Source of the DNA: Penium margaritaceum
Taxonomy: Eukaryota; Streptophyta; Zygnematophyceae; Desmidiales; Peniaceae
Length of the DNA stretch: 28,481 nt
Direction: 5' to 3'
NCBI GenBank assembly: GCA_023375785.1
Contig: SZWC01000814.1
Coordinates: forward strand, 84,131-112,611
Each line of letters begins with the position of its first letter. Position 1 is the first letter of the stretch. Under the pieces are notes generated by a model. The model had not been told where the DNA came from and did no database searches. It saw only the letters and a list, made by a program, of their open reading frames with translations. Of the stretch, positions 1 to 10,188 are shown piece after piece. The position numbers and the translations under genes were made by a program.

Positions 1-48
1 GGGGAAACTCTGCCGAAATCTGTCCGGCAGAGCCCTCGCGTCGTCACC

Positions 49-1577
49 ATGCCTGGTGACGACGAGTCAATCATAGCGACTCTTCAGCGCCAGCTGACCC
101 TCGCTCGCGAGGCTCAGCAGGAGGCTGAGGACCGCCTTAAGCTTGGTGAGGATAATCGCGCCGCTTTTGCTGATGAGGTCGCCGCCATAGTGTTGCGTCG
201 CCTCCCTGCTGCCTCGGTTGGAACCAATCACACTCCTCCTGTAGGCACCTCTTCTTCTTCCTCTAACAATTCTGCTGTTGTGCCCACTGGCACTACCGCT
301 GCTGCCGCCACTCCTGCTTCTCGCCAGCATGACTTCTTCTCACAACCACCTTCCCTCTCCTTTGGTCTCTCATTCACCTCCTGGGAAGTGCGCTTTAGCG
401 CGTGGGCTCAAAGGGAGCAGCTGTGGGAGTATTACTCCCCAACTGTTGCTCCATTCACTCCCCTTGCAACTGAGTCTGCCCGTGCCGTGCGCGCCCTCAT
501 CGCTGCCGCTCCTGAGTCACTGATTGATGATGTCGGCACGTTCAATGCTGATCCTGCTGTCCAGCGTCTGGCCGACCTGTTGGTGCATATGCCATGCTGC
601 GTCGTCGCACCACTGTCACTGGCCAGGCCGCTCAGAGCGCCCTTACAGTCCATTTCAACACACTTGTCATGCGTAGTGACGAGACCGCTGATGCCTACTG
701 ATCTCGCGGTCTCAAGCTCCTTCGTGAGCTTGGCAAAGCAGCACCTGGTCAGCTCTATGCTGTCCTCACCATGGTCAACGGCCTTATCCCAGAGCTATCC
801 AACCTTCTTCGTGACGTCAAAGGTGACGAGCTACAGCAGCTTGCCTCACAGCCCATTCCCCCGGATTCACAGCCAGGGTTAGGGGCTCTCTGGGATTTCA
901 CCTCCGAGCGTCTTGCTGCCTGGTGGACCAGTCTTCAGAACAAGCACCTCTATCGCTCTTCAGTTACGGGTGTTGCTGCGCTCACCACTGCAGCAGCACC
1001 CTCCTTCTCCTCTGCTGCACCCTCCTCCCTCTTCGCTGCTGCATCTTCCCCTGCCTCCACCGCCTCCTCTTCCTCTCCTGCCGCTGCCCTCGCTTCCCAG
1101 GGTCATGGCAAGGGCAAAGGGAAGGGCAAGGGCAAGGCCAAGGATAAGGGTGCTGCCGCTTCCTCTCGGGTTCCGGACGCCGTTGTGTGCTGGAACTGTG
1201 GCTCTACTGAGCACTCTGCTTGTACTTGCCCGGCTCCTCCGGATGACCTATGCTTTGCCCGCGCCATGCGCGCTCACTGGGCTCGCACCTCCGGCTCCTC
1301 CTCTACATCCTCACCCTCTGGCTCTGGTTACCCGTCGTGCTTCTCTGCCCCGCCTCCGGCTCAGGCTTACTCCGCCTCCAGCATGCCTTCTCCTCCACTG
1401 CTTGTTCCTTACCCTTGGGGCTGGCCACCTCCTTACGGTGCCCCTGCGTACTCCGGGTCCCCGTCCTCTGCCTACATCGCTCCACCATGGTTCCCGCCTT
1501 CCTCCGGCGCATCTACTCCAGCTCCGCCGGCGTCAGTGGATGGCGACCGTGGTGATCAGGAGCGTCACCTTGAGTAG
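49..1577 (+). pseudogene. gag: copia gag with CCHC zinc knuckle (frameshifted)
   Basis: This encodes the capsid/nucleocapsid part of the copia polyprotein. The ATG at 49 is chosen because a homologous gag at 11055 starts the same way (MPGDD here, MPVDD there) after a similar GGGAAACTCT leader. An N-terminal coiled-coil-like stretch is followed by an S/A-rich linker and a gag core (SWEVRFSAWAQREQLWEYY, about 388-438). The frame changes near 590, continues from about 594, and meets a TGA at 699 where the other copy has Trp. The C-terminal part holds a Gly-Lys repeat tract (about 1104-1150) and a CX2CX4HX4C zinc knuckle (CWNCGSTEHSACTC, 1188-1229) for RNA binding, then a Pro/Ser-rich tail. The TAG at 1575 is the only break before pol, which continues in the same frame, so gag and pol were probably one open frame. 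Confidence 0.88.
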
Positions 1578-3540
1578 TCCCTCCTCCAGCTTCTTCGCCT
1601 TCGTGATCAGGGAGGTGAGGGTGTTGCACCGCTGGCCAGAGGTCTTGTGTGTCAGACTGACGGGGTCCTTCGTGGGGATCCTCCTGCCTTGTGTGCGTCT
1701 GCCCCGTGGATTGAGCGTTGGCAGTCTGACTTTCTTCCTCGTTGTCTCTCCCTTTGTACCTTGTCTCCGTCCTCCATTGGCACTGTTGCGACGTCCAGTG
1801 TGCTGCCCCCTGTGCACCTATCCATTGGCATCTGGGTCCTTGACTCCGGGGATACTCATCATATGACGTCTGTGCGGTCCTCGTTCATCTCGTTCAGCCC
1901 CGTCGGTTCTGTCCGTTTTGTTCGTACCGGGTCTGGTCAATTGCTGCTAGTTCAGGGTGTGGGTGTTGTTTGCTTTGTTGGCCCCAGTGGCGCACAATAT
2001 CTGCCTGACATTTTGTACGTGCCTTTGCTGCAACTCAGCCTGCTGTCTGTGCCTTCTCTGGATGAACAAGGTATGGACTTCACTGCTAGCCGTGGTGTTG
2101 GCACAGTCTCTCTTTGCTCCTCCCAACGTGCTGTTCTTCGTGGTGTGCGCTGTGGCAAACTCTACCGTGTCCCCTTGTACGCCCCCTCCGCTCCAGCTGT
2201 CAGCGCCGCCCTTGCTCACGTTGCCCCCTCCCTCACTCCTGACCTTGTCCACCTCTTGCATCGTCGCCTTGGTCATGTTCACACCGATGCCATTCATAGC
2301 ATGCTGCGTCTCCAGCCTGCTCTTGGTCTCTCTCCTTCTACCTTCCGTGCCCCTTGCCCTGCGGACTGTCTTGACTGTGCGCAAGGGAAAATGCATCGGT
2401 CTCCTTTCTCTCCTTCTGAGTCTCAGTCTTCCCATCCACTTGATCGTGTTCATGCAGATGTCATGGAGCCCTTGCCTCATGACCTCCTTGGTGACGTGGG
2501 ATGCTACGTCTTATGTCTTATCGATGACTTTTCTCGCTTGCGCTGGGTGTTCGAGCTCCGTCAAAAGAGTGACGTTTGTTCCGTCATAGAGTCATGGATT
2601 GTCCACGCTGAACGTGCCTGTCAGCAGTCGTTGAGCGTCTTCCGCAGCGACCGTGGCGGCAAATTCCTTCGTCCCACCGCTTGTCTCCTCGAATCTTGTG
2701 GGGTGTGTCTGGAGACATCTGCTCCATACATACCCCAGCAAAATGGTGTTTCTGAGCGTTGGAACCGGACGCTTGCCGACGGTGTCCACACGCTCCTGTC
2801 TGAGTCCTGCCTGCCACCACTCTTTGCCTTTGAAGCTATTTGCTACATGACGTGGGTCTAGAACCGTGTTCCCACGGCCCCTTTCCCCGTACCGTCACCC
2901 CGTTTGAACGCTGGCATGGCCGTCGGGCTGACCTTCGCCTAGCTCGGGTCTGGGGTAGTATCGCTTCTGTCTGGCTGCTGGAGGATCTCCGTGATGGCAA
3001 ACTGTCCCCTCGTGGTCGCCTGTGCCCCTTTCTCGAGGTGTCTTCCCAGTCCAAGGCATGGCGTTTCTGGGACCCTGTCCGCCAGCGTGTCCTCGAGTCT
3101 CGCGACGCTTTATTTTTTGAGTCGGTCTTCCTTCGTGACCTCGATCGCCTTTCCCCGGCCTCCTCCCTCCTGCCCCTCTCTCGGCTGAGGGGGGATGTCG
3201 GTCCTGCCATTCCGGCAGTCCCTGTTGCCTCACCGCAACTCTCATCTTCGTTGCAGTCCTCGTCGTCTGGGTCTGTCCCTACCTTCTCTACATCTTCTTC
3301 CCTTGACGTATCGTCCACGTCCAGTTCCTCCGATGCACCTTCCTCTCCTGTCACCAACTCTCCCCAGTCTGCCTCTCCAGTCATCGACTCTCCCCAGTCA
3401 GCCTTGTCTCCCGCTGTCTCGTCCAGCTCGGGCACACCTCCAGTTGCCACTTCACATGCGGTCTCTCCCGTTCGGGTTTCTGACCCACCTCCGCATGTCA
3501 CCACATGTCCAGCTCTTGCCTCACCCTTCGTCCGGGGGGG
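1578..3540 (+). pseudogene. pol: copia protease and integrase
   Basis: The retropepsin active site reads DSGDTHHMT (Asp codon at 1842); most copia elements have DSGAT or DSGAS here. The GAG-pre-integrase HHCC zinc finger follows, with LLHRRLGH at about 2254-2277 and CLDC near 2368-2379. The integrase core shows Asp at 2457 (HADV), Asp at 2649 (RSDRGGKF) and Glu at 2754 (QQNGVSER). The last two are 35 codons apart, the canonical D,D35E spacing. A TAG at 2859 and a frame change near 2885 break the region. The integrase C-terminal part (TPFERWHGRRADL, WDPVRQRV, SRDALFFE) then continues in a second frame, followed by a Ser/Pro-rich linker up to the eight-G run at 3534-3541, where the original frame returns. 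Confidence 0.9.
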
Positions 3541-5411
3541 GCGCCTTTGTGCACTCCCACATTGTTCTAGCACTTCCCTCACCTCAGCACGTCCTCCTCA
3601 CTCTCAGACTGCACACCCCCCCTGTTCACCCCACCGGTATGGACACGTTGAGCTTAGCTACTGGGGTTGTCTACCCTAGTTCCACCCTTGGCTACGCGCT
3701 CCTATGTTCGGAGCATGAGCGAGCCTTGGAAGCCGTCGTCTTGAGTAGTGTAGCTGAGAGTTACGCGAGATCGGCCACCACTGTCTTGCCCCCTGAGCCT
3801 TCCACTGTGCGTCAAGCACGTGCAGCCTCTGACGCACAGTAGTGGGAGGCTGCGATGCGTGCTGAGCTCAACGCCCTTGATGATCACGCGGTGTATGAGC
3901 TTGTCGATTTGCCACCTAGGCGCAAAGCCATCGACGCTCGTTGGGTCTTTCGGCGTAAGTACAAACCCAATGGTGCACTCAACAAGTACAAGGCGCGCCT
4001 CACGGCTAAAGGGTTCTCCCAGGTCTCACGCATTGACTTCGACGAGACGTTTGCACTAGTCAGGCGATACACCACAGCTTGAGCACTATTGAGTCTTGTG
4101 GCCCACCACGACTGGGAGCTGGAGCAGATGGATGTGAACAATGCGTTCCTCCACGGACAGCTGGATGAGAAGATTTACATGGTCCAGCCGCCTGGCTTCT
4201 CCAATGGCACCGACCGAGTCTGGCGACTGCAAAAGGCACTCTATGGCTTGAAGCAGTCGTCTTGGTGCTGGAACCAAGAAATCACCTCCATTCTTGAGAA
4301 AGGAGGCTACCGATGTAGTACGATGGATCCCTCTCTCTTTGTCACTCCGCCCTCAGTCCCCTTCGTGGCTGTTCTCGTCTATGTGGATGACCTGCTGATT
4401 GCGTCGCCCAGCCAGGCTGCTGTTAAGTCGGCGAAGACGCTCTTGCAGTCCGTGTACAAGATGAAATACTTAGGGCCTGCCCGAGTCTTCTTGGGCATGG
4501 AGCTTGATCGCGACCGTTCTCGTCGCACGCTTCATGTTCACCAGGCTGCGTACGTTCGTAGCCTGGGGGAGCGATTCGCCTCCGAGCTTGAGTCCAGTCC
4601 CACAACGTCAACACCCATGACCCCAGCAGGACAGAGGCTGCTGAAGACAATGGATGTGTCTAAGCTGGGGGAGACAGTCGACGTGATAGACTATCTTCGT
4701 GTCATTGGGTCACTGATGTGTCTGGCTACGACAACCAGGACAGGTGTCACCTTCTCGGTGATCTTCCTTGCTCAGTTCTCACAGGCTCCTAGATTACAAC
4801 ACATGGAGGCAGCACTACGGGTTGTTTGGTATGCTCTCTCCACTGCACGCACCGGCCTGTGCTATCGAGCGCAGCCGTCGATTGTAGTGGATGGATACAC
4901 AAATAGCGATTGGGCACATGACATCGACGCTCGGAGTCGTATAGGTTACATCTTCCTCGTTGGAGGGACTGCTGTGTCATGGAAGAGTGGCAAGCAAGGT
5001 TGCGTGGCACGCAGCTCTAGTGAGGCTGAGTATGTTGCATTAGGTGCAGGTACCTGCGATAGTGTGTGGCTCTGTCGCTTGCTTTAGCAAATTCGCATTC
5101 CCATCCGTTGCATCACCTTGTGTTGTGACAACCAGAGCACCAACGCCATTGCCGAGCACAATGGCATGCATCACACACGCACGAAACACATCAATGTTGA
5201 GCATCATTTTGTGCGTGGGCGCATTGCTGCAGGTGATGTCCAGATCGTCTGGGTTGACACACGATAGCAGAGAGCTGACTTCCTCACAAAGGCACTCAAC
5301 AGTAACGTCTTCAAGGCAGCTGTGCACGCTGTTCGGTTGTTGTGTTTGCGTGGTGATCCTGGGCAAATGGTTGTCCCCTGTTTTCGTACAGTCGCTTGTC
5401 ATGCCTTGTGA
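3541..5411 (+). pseudogene. pol: copia reverse transcriptase and RNase H
   Basis: The RT begins around 3843 (WEAAMRAELNALDDH) and carries the family motifs ARWVFRRKYKPNG, YKARLTAKGFSQ, DVNNAFLHGQLDEKIYM and the catalytic box YVDD at 4380-4391. RNase H follows, with DGYTNSDWAHD (about 4890-4922), SWKSGKQGCVARSSSEAEY (about 4978-5034) and the terminal ADFLTKAL near 5277-5300. The frame is constant from about 3541 to the TGA at 5409 and is broken only by TAG at 3840, TGA at 4081, TAG at 5085 and TAG at 5271. The sequence after 5085 (CDNQSTNAIAEHNGMHHTR) is conserved RNase H, so 5085 is a nonsense mutation and not the true end. All catalytic motifs are visible, but the stops rule out a full product under the standard code. 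Confidence 0.92.
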
Positions 5412-5447
5412 CGCTTGTGTCAGTTTGTGTTTGTGTGCATCGGCTGT

Positions 5448-5461
5448 GGGTCATGGGGGAG
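5448..5461 (+). other. polypurine tract of the copia element
   Basis: A purine-rich run (GGTCATGGGGGAG, with one pyrimidine pair) lies directly before a TGTTGG that opens the 3' LTR. This is the plus-strand priming site for reverse transcription, and it has the usual position after the pol stop. Confidence 0.7.
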
Positions 5462-5660
5462 TGTTGGTTTATGTGCCACAGACACGTTGTGACATCTGGC
5501 CTAGCTGCACGCTCATCGCACTGACGCAGGTGACTGATGTTGGAGGGACATCGGTTCAGACGCTATACCTCAAGTGGTGGTGACTCGTGGGCGTTCAGAG
5601 AAGAGAATCCAGATTCAATCCCAGGATTGAGTGTTCCCCCTACCATAGCATCTCACAACA
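5462..5660 (+). repeat. probable 3' LTR of the copia element
   Basis: The LTR starts TGTTGG right after the polypurine tract and is proposed to end at CACAACA, giving matching TGTTG/CAACA termini and a length of 199 bases. The start is well supported. The end is a guess from the inverted termini, because the 5' LTR lies outside the window and cannot be compared. No clear TATA box was identified. Confidence 0.5.
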
Positions 5661-5946
5661 TAAATTCTTGATGACACTAGAGTTCCTAGTGGCTTTTGCT
5701 TGAGAAGGGGGGGATCATGGCCGGGTTAATCTCTCGGCCTGGAATTGCATGTTCTTGATAGCAGATTAATGTGTGGAACAGGTCCAGGCTCGACCCTAGC
5801 TCAGCATGGGTGAGAGTGAGGGTGGGCTTGCTGCTCGCCCGCTCGTCACCTCGCCAGCAACTCGGTGCCCACTTAACACCTCTGTTCGATGTTACTCACT
5901 TACTTGCATTTTTTCTCCTTGAAAAACCATCGCCGTTCATGGCACT
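5661..5946. other. unassigned spacer
   Basis: There is no recognisable gene or repeat between the copia 3' end and the leucine-rich-repeat relic. The short frames here look like chance. Confidence 0.5.
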
Positions 5947-7107
5947 TTGCCTCTTGCGTGCTTGGTTCGTCCTTCCCTCGACCCTCGCTCTCCCTCCTAC
6001 CGGGATCCTCTCAATAACAGCAGCAACAGGGCCAGCACACGGTTGAGTGCGATCGTGAGCGGCAGCGGCGCCACCGAGGGCAATGGCAGTGGCAGCAGCG
6101 CTAGCCGCGCTGGTGCTGCAAGCGTGGGCGACGGGGTCCTGTGCACGGGGCTGCTGCGGTTGGACCTGGGCCGGTGCTACGCGTAAGAGGAGGACGCGAT
6201 GTCGTACCTGCGGCGGCTGCGCCGCCTCGCATGACTCGGCCTTGCAGGGCTGGGGTTTCAGACGGAGTGCGCCTTCCGCCGCGCAGACGCCTCGGACCCC
6301 AACCAATGGGTGCCTAGCCTACTGCTGCTGCTTCCTCTCGCCAACACTGACACGCGCAATGCGTGTCCTCCTGTTGCTGCTGGCATAGGCGTGGCAATGC
6401 GAGGCGATGGCAGGCGGTCAGGTGAAGATGGTGCAGCATCGACGCCAATTGCTGCGCATGCCATTGCAACGACGTCCAGTGCTGCCACATCCTAAGCATC
6501 CGACGGTCCTCCTGTCCAACAGCCGCATGCTGGGCCGCCGCTGTGCCACACACTGTTGGCGTTGGACGTGAGCGACTGCCGTGCGCTGCGCGACGCCACG
6601 CTACAGCTGCTGCCCCCCAACCACCTGCCACGCCTGTAGCAGCTGCGCCTGCGCAACTGCACGTACATTGGCACCCCCCCAGGGTGGGACAATGTGGGGC
6701 AAGGGCTGGCCGCGGTCGCACGCGCTACGCCTGCGCTGCGGCTGCTCGACCTCGGCGGGTGCAGCCGCAGCCTGTCGGACACAATGCTGCTGCAGCTTGC
6801 ACCACCGCTGCGGTAGCTCGAGCACCTCACCATAGGTCCTGCATGGGCCGTGATTGACTATGGTGTGGCCACGATGGTGGGCAAGCACCTCACATGCCTC
6901 ACCACACTGTCGTGCGCTGGCTGCCCACAGCTGTCTCGCCACGCCACGTCCATCGCCGCCCTTCGCAGAGGCTTCCGTGGCACAAGTGTGGGTGTCAGTG
7001 GTTGTCCGTCGGCAGCCGCTGCAAGTGCCACGTGGGCTGCAGCACAGCCTGTTACGACGGTCGCCGCATCTGCCCCTCCTCCCCCACCCCCTCCTCCAAG
7101 GCCTTGA
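5947..7107 (+). pseudogene. decayed leucine-rich-repeat (cysteine-containing type) gene
   Basis: One reading frame can be followed for about 386 codons without an indel, but it is stopped at 6184 (TAA), 6232 (TGA), 6493 (TAA), 6637 (TAG) and 6814 (TAG). It contains leucine-rich repeats of the cysteine-containing kind seen in AMN1/F-box LRR proteins: LLRLDLGRC (about 6154-6180), LLALDVSDCRALRDATLQLL (6553-6612), QLRLRNCTYIG, LRLLDLGGCSRSLSDTMLLQL (about 6736-6798) and LTTLSCAGCPQLS (about 6898-6936). It ends in a short polyproline tail before TGA at 7105. There is no ATG at the left edge, so the true start, or an upstream exon, is unknown. Such repeats usually mediate protein binding, for example substrate recognition in SCF ligases; no F-box was seen. 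The region looks more GC-rich than its flanks. Confidence 0.6.
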
Positions 7108-8890
7108 GACTCCCCACCCCCCCTAGTGGTGTCCCTTGGCAATGTGTGTGATCCAAGTGCGATGGTGATATGGTGGTGCATGTGTAGGGTGGTGCACGTA
7201 AGCCATGGTGTACGACGCGCGCAAGCAAGAAGCTTGCGTGAGTGCATCAACAAGCAGTTGCCAGATCAGCCAGGTGCTGCTGTGTCAGCTGTCACGTGTT
7301 TCCTTCAAAATTTGTCGCGGAAGGGGTAGTGCCAGAAACAACGCAACCATGTTGCATCTGTCGTGGATTGGTTGGAACACGCGGGAGCAAAGTAAGTACT
7401 TGTTTGCTTGAGAAAAATGCCTGGACTGAAGCAGAATGGTGTTTATGCATGAACCATCCAGGGACATGACTCACATCATTCAATGTACGAGGGGAGCATT
7501 GTAGAGCCTCTTTCACAGCCAGGCGTGGGTCTGTGATGTAGTCACATAGTTTCTGGCCTCATAGCCGTACCTTTTCCATTCTCTCTTTCCTTGTTTAAGA
7601 AATAATGGTCTAGCCATAGTAGCGTGACTTTCCCTGCTCTATTGCATGAAGTAAGGCATGGCACGGCATTTGACTCCTGCCCCAGAAAAAGAGGAACTTG
7701 AGGAGACACGTCCTCTTAGATGAGTTCCTAGAGGCCTGTCTCGGACTCTACTTGGGATCTCCAGATAGAAGGAAACACACTGAGAAAAAATGGGAGAGAT
7801 CAGAACTTGATGTGTAGCGTGTAGGTATTGGTGGTTGCTCACGTAGGCTACGTGACCCAGCATAGGAGCATGAGGGAGAGGCACGTGTGCCATGGAATTG
7901 AGCGACCGCACTTGAGAGACACGAAAGCGAGAAGAACAACATGCGAACGAGGTCATGGGAACCGGTTGATCGGGTCTCCCATGTGAATGGATCACGTGGG
8001 GCCCGGACACCACCCCGTGTCCAAACCTGACCAACTGGCAACATGCCGTCGGTGGCTTCTCACAAGCCGAAATAAACCAGACTTGTGGTCTCATAGGATC
8101 AGCAACTTCGAAACTACCAAGCAAGAACCTGCCTAAGCATGCATGACTAAAACATAGTCAACAACATCGACCATGAGCAAATGTGGGTGCATGCACTCTA
8201 CCAATTATTGCTCCATGTTTTGCTTATGGAAAATCAAGCAAGTTGTGCTGACCACATCATCTGAGCTCTCAAAAACATCCTGACTAGACAAAATAGACGC
8301 CACTCTTGCACTCGGTTGAGATGCCAAGAGTGCATTATCCATTCGACGTACGACGATGCTCCATCCAAGAGCTTCACTTTAGATCACTCACCAACAGTGA
8401 TGGTGTGTCTGTTTGTGTGTCTGTGTGTGTGGAGAGAGAGTGAAAAGGTTATTTGCGTGCTCAGACCCCATTAACGACACTCCCCCATGGCTCACAGATG
8501 AACAAGCGTCACATTTGGTTGTGACTGTCAGACACGCAAGTGACCTCTTCACTCCATCCATTCACACACGCCATCACTGCAGGTGACTAAGCTGACATGA
8601 AGCTCAGGGCGCACGAGTTCTGGGGCACGCATCATTGGCGTCCCCGCCAGGTGCAAGATTGGCTCAAGCTCAATCATGCTCAGTTTTATCTCACAGCATA
8701 TTTGCTGTTTTCAACATGTGATTAGCTTTCACTTGACTGAAACATGAGAAATACGTGGAAGATACATGCATCCACATACGCTCATGGTCGATGTGGTTCT
8801 CTGTGGTTGATGTGCATGCTTGGCTAGATTTGTACTTTTAGAGCACCGGGTTGCTAATCCTACGGGGCCACACTCTCGGCCATTCCCGAG
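7108..8890. other. long non-coding stretch, nothing recognisable
   Basis: No family motif appears in any frame. The longest open frame (minus, 7639-8124) has no recognisable domain and a low-complexity composition. A GTGTGT/CTGTGT-rich microsatellite followed by GAGAGA lies near 8404-8441. The sequence could be old repeat DNA; it does not match the LTRs found elsewhere in the window by eye. Confidence 0.5.
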
Positions 8891-9150
8891 TGTTAGAAAC
8901 CACAGTGGCTTTGTGCCGACCGATTTGGTTCGACCCGGGATGGCGGCCGGGCGCCACTTCGAGCCACTCGAGAGGGTGGCCCAGCCAACCGGATTCTAAG
9001 AGCTCGCTAGTCTATTACTCTCGTTACACTTGTCTCTCGTCATTACTCAAGGTTATTTCACCAACTCCTTGTCTCTCCCGTCACCATGGCTACCTTGTGA
9101 TCCTCACTAGCATGGTAGAGAGCTTGTGCCAGCATTCTCCCGCTACCTAT
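8891..9150 (+). repeat. 5' LTR of a second copia-type element
   Basis: The sequence begins TGTTAGAAAC, a common copia LTR opening, and ends at CCTAT just before a primer-binding site at 9151, giving about 260 bases. The 3' terminus should read CA but reads TA here, probably a mutation. No second copy of this LTR was seen in the window, so the element has no visible 3' end. Confidence 0.65.
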
Positions 9151-9163
9151 TGGTATCAGAGCA
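9151..9163 (+). other. primer-binding site for initiator-Met tRNA
   Basis: TGGTATCAGAGCA matches the classic plant LTR-retrotransposon primer-binding site (TGGTATCAGAGC), complementary to the 3' end of initiator methionine tRNA. It lies directly after the LTR, as expected for minus-strand priming, and it fixes the LTR boundary and the + orientation. Confidence 0.8.
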
Positions 9164-9287
9164 GGAGGTGAAATCCCCACCTCTCTATGGATCCGAGACC
9201 CGTGAAACAATACACATAGTGGCACTCTTACCGCCGCGACGGGCCCCGCATCCAGAGCTCGCATGTCGTAGCTTCCAACTCTCGGTG

Positions 9288-9640
9288 CCGCTCTTGGCTG
9301 TTTCGCAACTCTTTGCTACACGACTGATCTTTGTCGCAAAGCTCCGCAAGCTCGTAGTTGGCAGACCCACAGCTTGTAGTTCGCAAACCCGCTCTTTGCA
9401 CCGCTCCCGGCTGCTCCGCCGCTCTCTGCTTCACCGCTAACCTTTGTCGCATAGCCCCGTAGCTCACGGTTCTCAGATCCGATGTAGTTACGCTGCCCGG
9501 CCCTGCTATTCTACAGCTCCATCTTTGCCCAGTCACAGCGGTTTCTACCTCCCCACCTATCGTGCCACGTAGCACAACTCGTATCTCGCAACTTGTAGCT
9601 CACGGCTGCACCGCTCTCGGTTGCCCTGCAACACTTGCTG
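9288..9640 (+). repeat. degenerate tandem repeat in the element leader
   Basis: A block beginning CCGCTCTTGGCTG at 9288 recurs as CCGCTCCCGGCTG at 9401 (period 113), sharing downstream words such as CTTTGTCGCA, GCTC(A/G)(C/T)AG and GCAGA/TCAGA. A weaker third start, CCGCTCTCGGTTG, lies at 9611. The repeats are diverged and have no evident coding role. Confidence 0.5.
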
Positions 9641-10188
9641 CTCTGCGCCTCTACAACCATGCACGACCTAAGTATGCATTCCACAATTCTATAGTTGTCC
9701 AGCTGCCTGGCTCAGCTGCCTCGGCTGCCACTCGCATTTCCTATCACGCTGTACCACACCTCGTAACTCACATCTTCATTGTAGCCTTCGCTGCCCAGTC
9801 CTGCTACTTACAAACTGGGGCATTCTCCTCCGTCTCCTCTCACCCAACAGCAGCGGTAGTAGCCGCGTTTGTAACCTGGATGACTATACTGCCCTCACCA
9901 CCTGATACTGAGCCGGTCCCCACCTCCCCGAGGGGTTGGCTTGAACGTGCCCGCATTGACGAGGAGATTGTCTGCTACGAGGAGGAGGTGGAGCGCAAGG
10001 GGTGGACGCGCCGCCGCTGTGAGAGCACAGGATACTACTCCGCGGAGAACTACGACCCGACAGAGGACGATGCTTGCGCCGACGCTGCAGAATACACCGC
10101 CTATTGCCATTCTGTCTTCAACAACTTGCTGACCGTGCAAAGCACACCAGCCACGAGGCCGTCACACGACCAACGTCATCCTCAATGA
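9562..10188 (+). CDS. unidentified open frame between primer-binding site and gag
   Basis: This is an open frame of about 208 codons that does not start with ATG under the standard code (first codon GTG). The N-terminal half is Ala/Ser/His-rich and looks like translated repeat. The C-terminal part is more protein-like and acidic: RARIDEEIVCYEEEVERKGW (about 9946-10005), then AENYDPTEDDACADAAEY. I do not recognise the family. It sits downstream of a copia primer-binding site and about 870 bases before the gag ATG, so it could be an extra retroelement ORF, a captured gene fragment or chance. Short stretches from 10190 to 10990 show CAGCAGCAC-type triplet bias and nothing else. Confidence 0.3.
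   Translation: MPRSTTRISQLVAHGCTALGCPATLAALRLYNHARPKYAFHNSIVVQLPGSAASAATRISYHAVPHLVTHIFIVAFAAQSCYLQTGAFSSVSSHPTAAVVAAFVTWMTILPSPPDTEPVPTSPRGWLERARIDEEIVCYEEEVERKGWTRRRCESTGYYSAENYDPTEDDACADAAEYTAYCHSVFNNLLTVQSTPATRPSHDQRHPQ

Larger units (their letters stand above)
1..5660 (+). mobile_element. Ty1/copia LTR retrotransposon, 5' end cut by the window edge, inactivated
   Basis: The order gag, protease, integrase, reverse transcriptase, RNase H is the Ty1/copia (Pseudoviridae) order, with integrase before RT. Bases 1-48 are the untranslated leader just before the gag ATG at 49; the 5' LTR and primer-binding site would lie outside the window. The coding part ends at a TGA at 5409-5411. A polypurine tract and a TG...CA 3' LTR follow. 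The polyprotein frame is broken by stops at 699 (TGA), 1575, 2859 and 3840 (TAG), 4081 (TGA), 5085 and 5271 (TAG), and by frame changes near 590, near 2885 and at a run of eight G (3534-3541). Domains are otherwise complete, so the copy is fairly young but cannot make an intact polyprotein. Confidence 0.93.

Noticed and set aside
1575..1577. Programmed stop-codon readthrough between gag and pol
   Set aside because: The TAG lies in frame with pol, but the same element has six other in-frame stops, and the gag frame itself is shifted; simple decay explains it.
432..3582. Long minus-strand open frames across the copia element
   Set aside because: They are antisense shadows of GC-rich gag/pol codons; the plus strand has the family motifs.
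7639..8124. Minus-strand frame of 161 codons
   Set aside because: No recognisable motif, composition like random translation, and no supporting context.
8838..8890. tRNA-like stretch (TTAGAGCACCGGGTTGCTAATCC) just before the LTR
   Set aside because: The D arm, anticodon stem and acceptor do not pair as a cloverleaf, and there is no GGTTCGAATCC-type T arm; it may be a chance match or a remote SINE trace.
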